A stretch of DNA of 6,404 bases from Candidatus Thorarchaeota archaeon (GTDB lineage: Archaea > Asgardarchaeota > Thorarchaeia > Thorarchaeales > Thorarchaeaceae), in contig JAEOST010000528.1 in the NCBI GenBank assembly GCA_016840245.1, forward strand, positions 1 to 6,404. The letters run 5' to 3'. Position numbers and translations under genes: made by a program. Under the pieces are notes generated by a model, which did no database searches, was not told the DNA's origin, and worked only from the letters and a program-made list of their open reading frames with translations. Of this stretch, positions 5,649-6,404 are shown one piece after another; within the stretch, counting starts at the first letter, position 1, and every line of letters starts with the position of its first letter.

Positions 5649-6404
5649 TCAATACCAGCGAGTACCTCTTGGAGGTATGTATTGCACTTTATGATTGGAT
5701 GCTTCAAGCCCCAATAATTCGCACAATCCGACATGTCCTAATCCTGCAAAGTGATGCTGTGTTTGAATCACCATGGTTTCGACTAGTATGGAAAAGGGCG
5801 AATCTTTTAGCTTATTGGTGATTTGTTCTATTCTTCTCATGTTTTCAGCAGTAAAGACGTGGAATGTCTTCGGCTGATCCACAATCTGAAAAGAGTTCCA
5901 GTACTCAACTGGAATTTTATCCTGCATCCATCCAACCACTTCATGTGGCGTGATTTTCATTTCATCATAATTTATACGAACGCAAAATGGTATCTGTTCA
6001 AGTGCGTCAAATTTTGGATGGACTGTAAAATAAAGGCCACCACACTCTTGCAGCTCCTTGATAACCTGTTGGACCCTTCTAGCAGAATATTTAGTTTTCT
6101 TCGCAATTTCTGTTGCAGGAGTGCGTGCATCTTCGAGAAGATGTTTCAAAACGGTTCTTTGTAAGTTTGTGAAGCTTACTTTGTTTCCACGAAAGACCCA
6201 TTTCTGATTATCAGGCATAGGTGTGGGGGTTATAGGAAAAATTCGCTCCATATTGACTTCTTGAACAAACTCGAATCCTCGGAGGAAACTACTAAGATCT
6301 ATAATGCTTTGCGAGTCTGAAACTTGAGTAGTAGCATATAGATTACGAGGTCCTGTTCGTCCTGATTCATCAACTGCTGGATGTTTTCCCATCTCTCTCA
6401 ACAG
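5649..6404 (-). CDS. Lrp/AsnC-type transcription regulator, C-terminal part (5' end cut by window edge)
   Basis: The visible 250+ residues look like a DNA-binding regulator of the archaeal Lrp/AsnC kind. Counting from the TTG at 6401: residues 20-56 read as a beta-alpha-beta unit resembling part of a RAM ligand/dimer domain. Residues 78-125 are a winged helix-turn-helix (LEDARTPATEIAKKTKYSAR, then RRVQQVIKEL as recognition helix). Residues 134-215 are a second beta-alpha-beta-type domain, and 216-250 form a tail of unknown role. A RAM-like segment before the HTH suggests a repeated HTH-RAM-HTH-RAM chain whose first HTH lies off the window. The frame is also open through the last codon at the edge, and neither the TTG at 6401 nor the ATG at 6392 has a visible ribosome site, so the gene is treated as 5'-partial. 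Its target is unknown; autoregulation or control of neighbours is possible. The ligand cannot be inferred. Confidence 0.75.
   Translation of the reverse strand: MLREMGKHPAVDESGRTGPRNLYATTQVSDSQSIIDLSSFLRGFEFVQEVNMERIFPITPTPMPDNQKWVFRGNKVSFTNLQRTVLKHLLEDARTPATEIAKKTKYSARRVQQVIKELQECGGLYFTVHPKFDALEQIPFCVRINYDEMKITPHEVVGWMQDKIPVEYWNSFQIVDQPKTFHVFTAENMRRIEQITNKLKDSPFSILVETMVIQTQHHFAGLGHVGLCELLGLEASNHKVQYIPPRGTRWY

Noticed and set aside
5823..6164. A 113-codon plus-strand open frame opposite the regulator gene.
   Set aside because: The minus-strand frame shows a clear HTH and RAM-like pattern; the plus-strand translation is Phe/Cys-rich with no coherent domain.

Overview
The window looks archaeal, and the style of its surface proteins points most to an Asgard-type (Thorarchaeia-like) genome. 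That placement is an inference, because no rRNA or other marker gene is present. It rests on four things: Shine-Dalgarno-led genes packed by ATGA or TGATG overlaps, an Lrp/AsnC-family regulator with a repeated HTH-RAM layout, a right-handed beta-helix surface protein of the archaeal NosD-like type, and Thr-rich stalk proteins held by a membrane segment. Base composition is moderate to AT-rich, with no abrupt change that would mark a recent island. I see no tRNA, rRNA, CRISPR array or insertion sequence.

Layout. Positions 2-2132 (+) hold a tightly overlapping three-gene operon: an ABC-2-type ATPase that enters from the left edge (its first visible codon is the last Thr of the Walker A motif), a six-helix ABC-2 permease, and a two-helix membrane protein of unknown function with an extracytoplasmic beta-rich domain. 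A T-rich stretch and a short gap follow. Then comes a + strand gene (stop at 4196) for an anchored, internally duplicated NosD-like beta-helix protein on a Thr-rich stalk. A 340-base convergent gap (4197-4536) carries a good hairpin/U-tract terminator for the gene on the other side. On the minus strand, 4537-5478 encodes a secreted LamG/concanavalin-like domain on a Thr-rich stalk with a C-terminal membrane anchor. Positions 5649 to the right edge (-) encode the C-terminal part of an Lrp/AsnC-type transcription regulator.

How the genes may work together. ATPase + ABC-2 permease + beta-helix surface protein is the same set of parts as bacterial NosF-NosY-NosD, the copper-delivery ABC machine for nitrous oxide reductase. 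Here the NosD-like part is duplicated and membrane-anchored, and an extra small membrane protein sits in the operon. Whether these parts form one complex, and what it moves, cannot be read from this window. The LamG stalk protein is probably an independent cell-surface binding or adhesion protein. The regulator lies upstream of it in the same orientation, but a likely terminator and a separate promoter lie between them.
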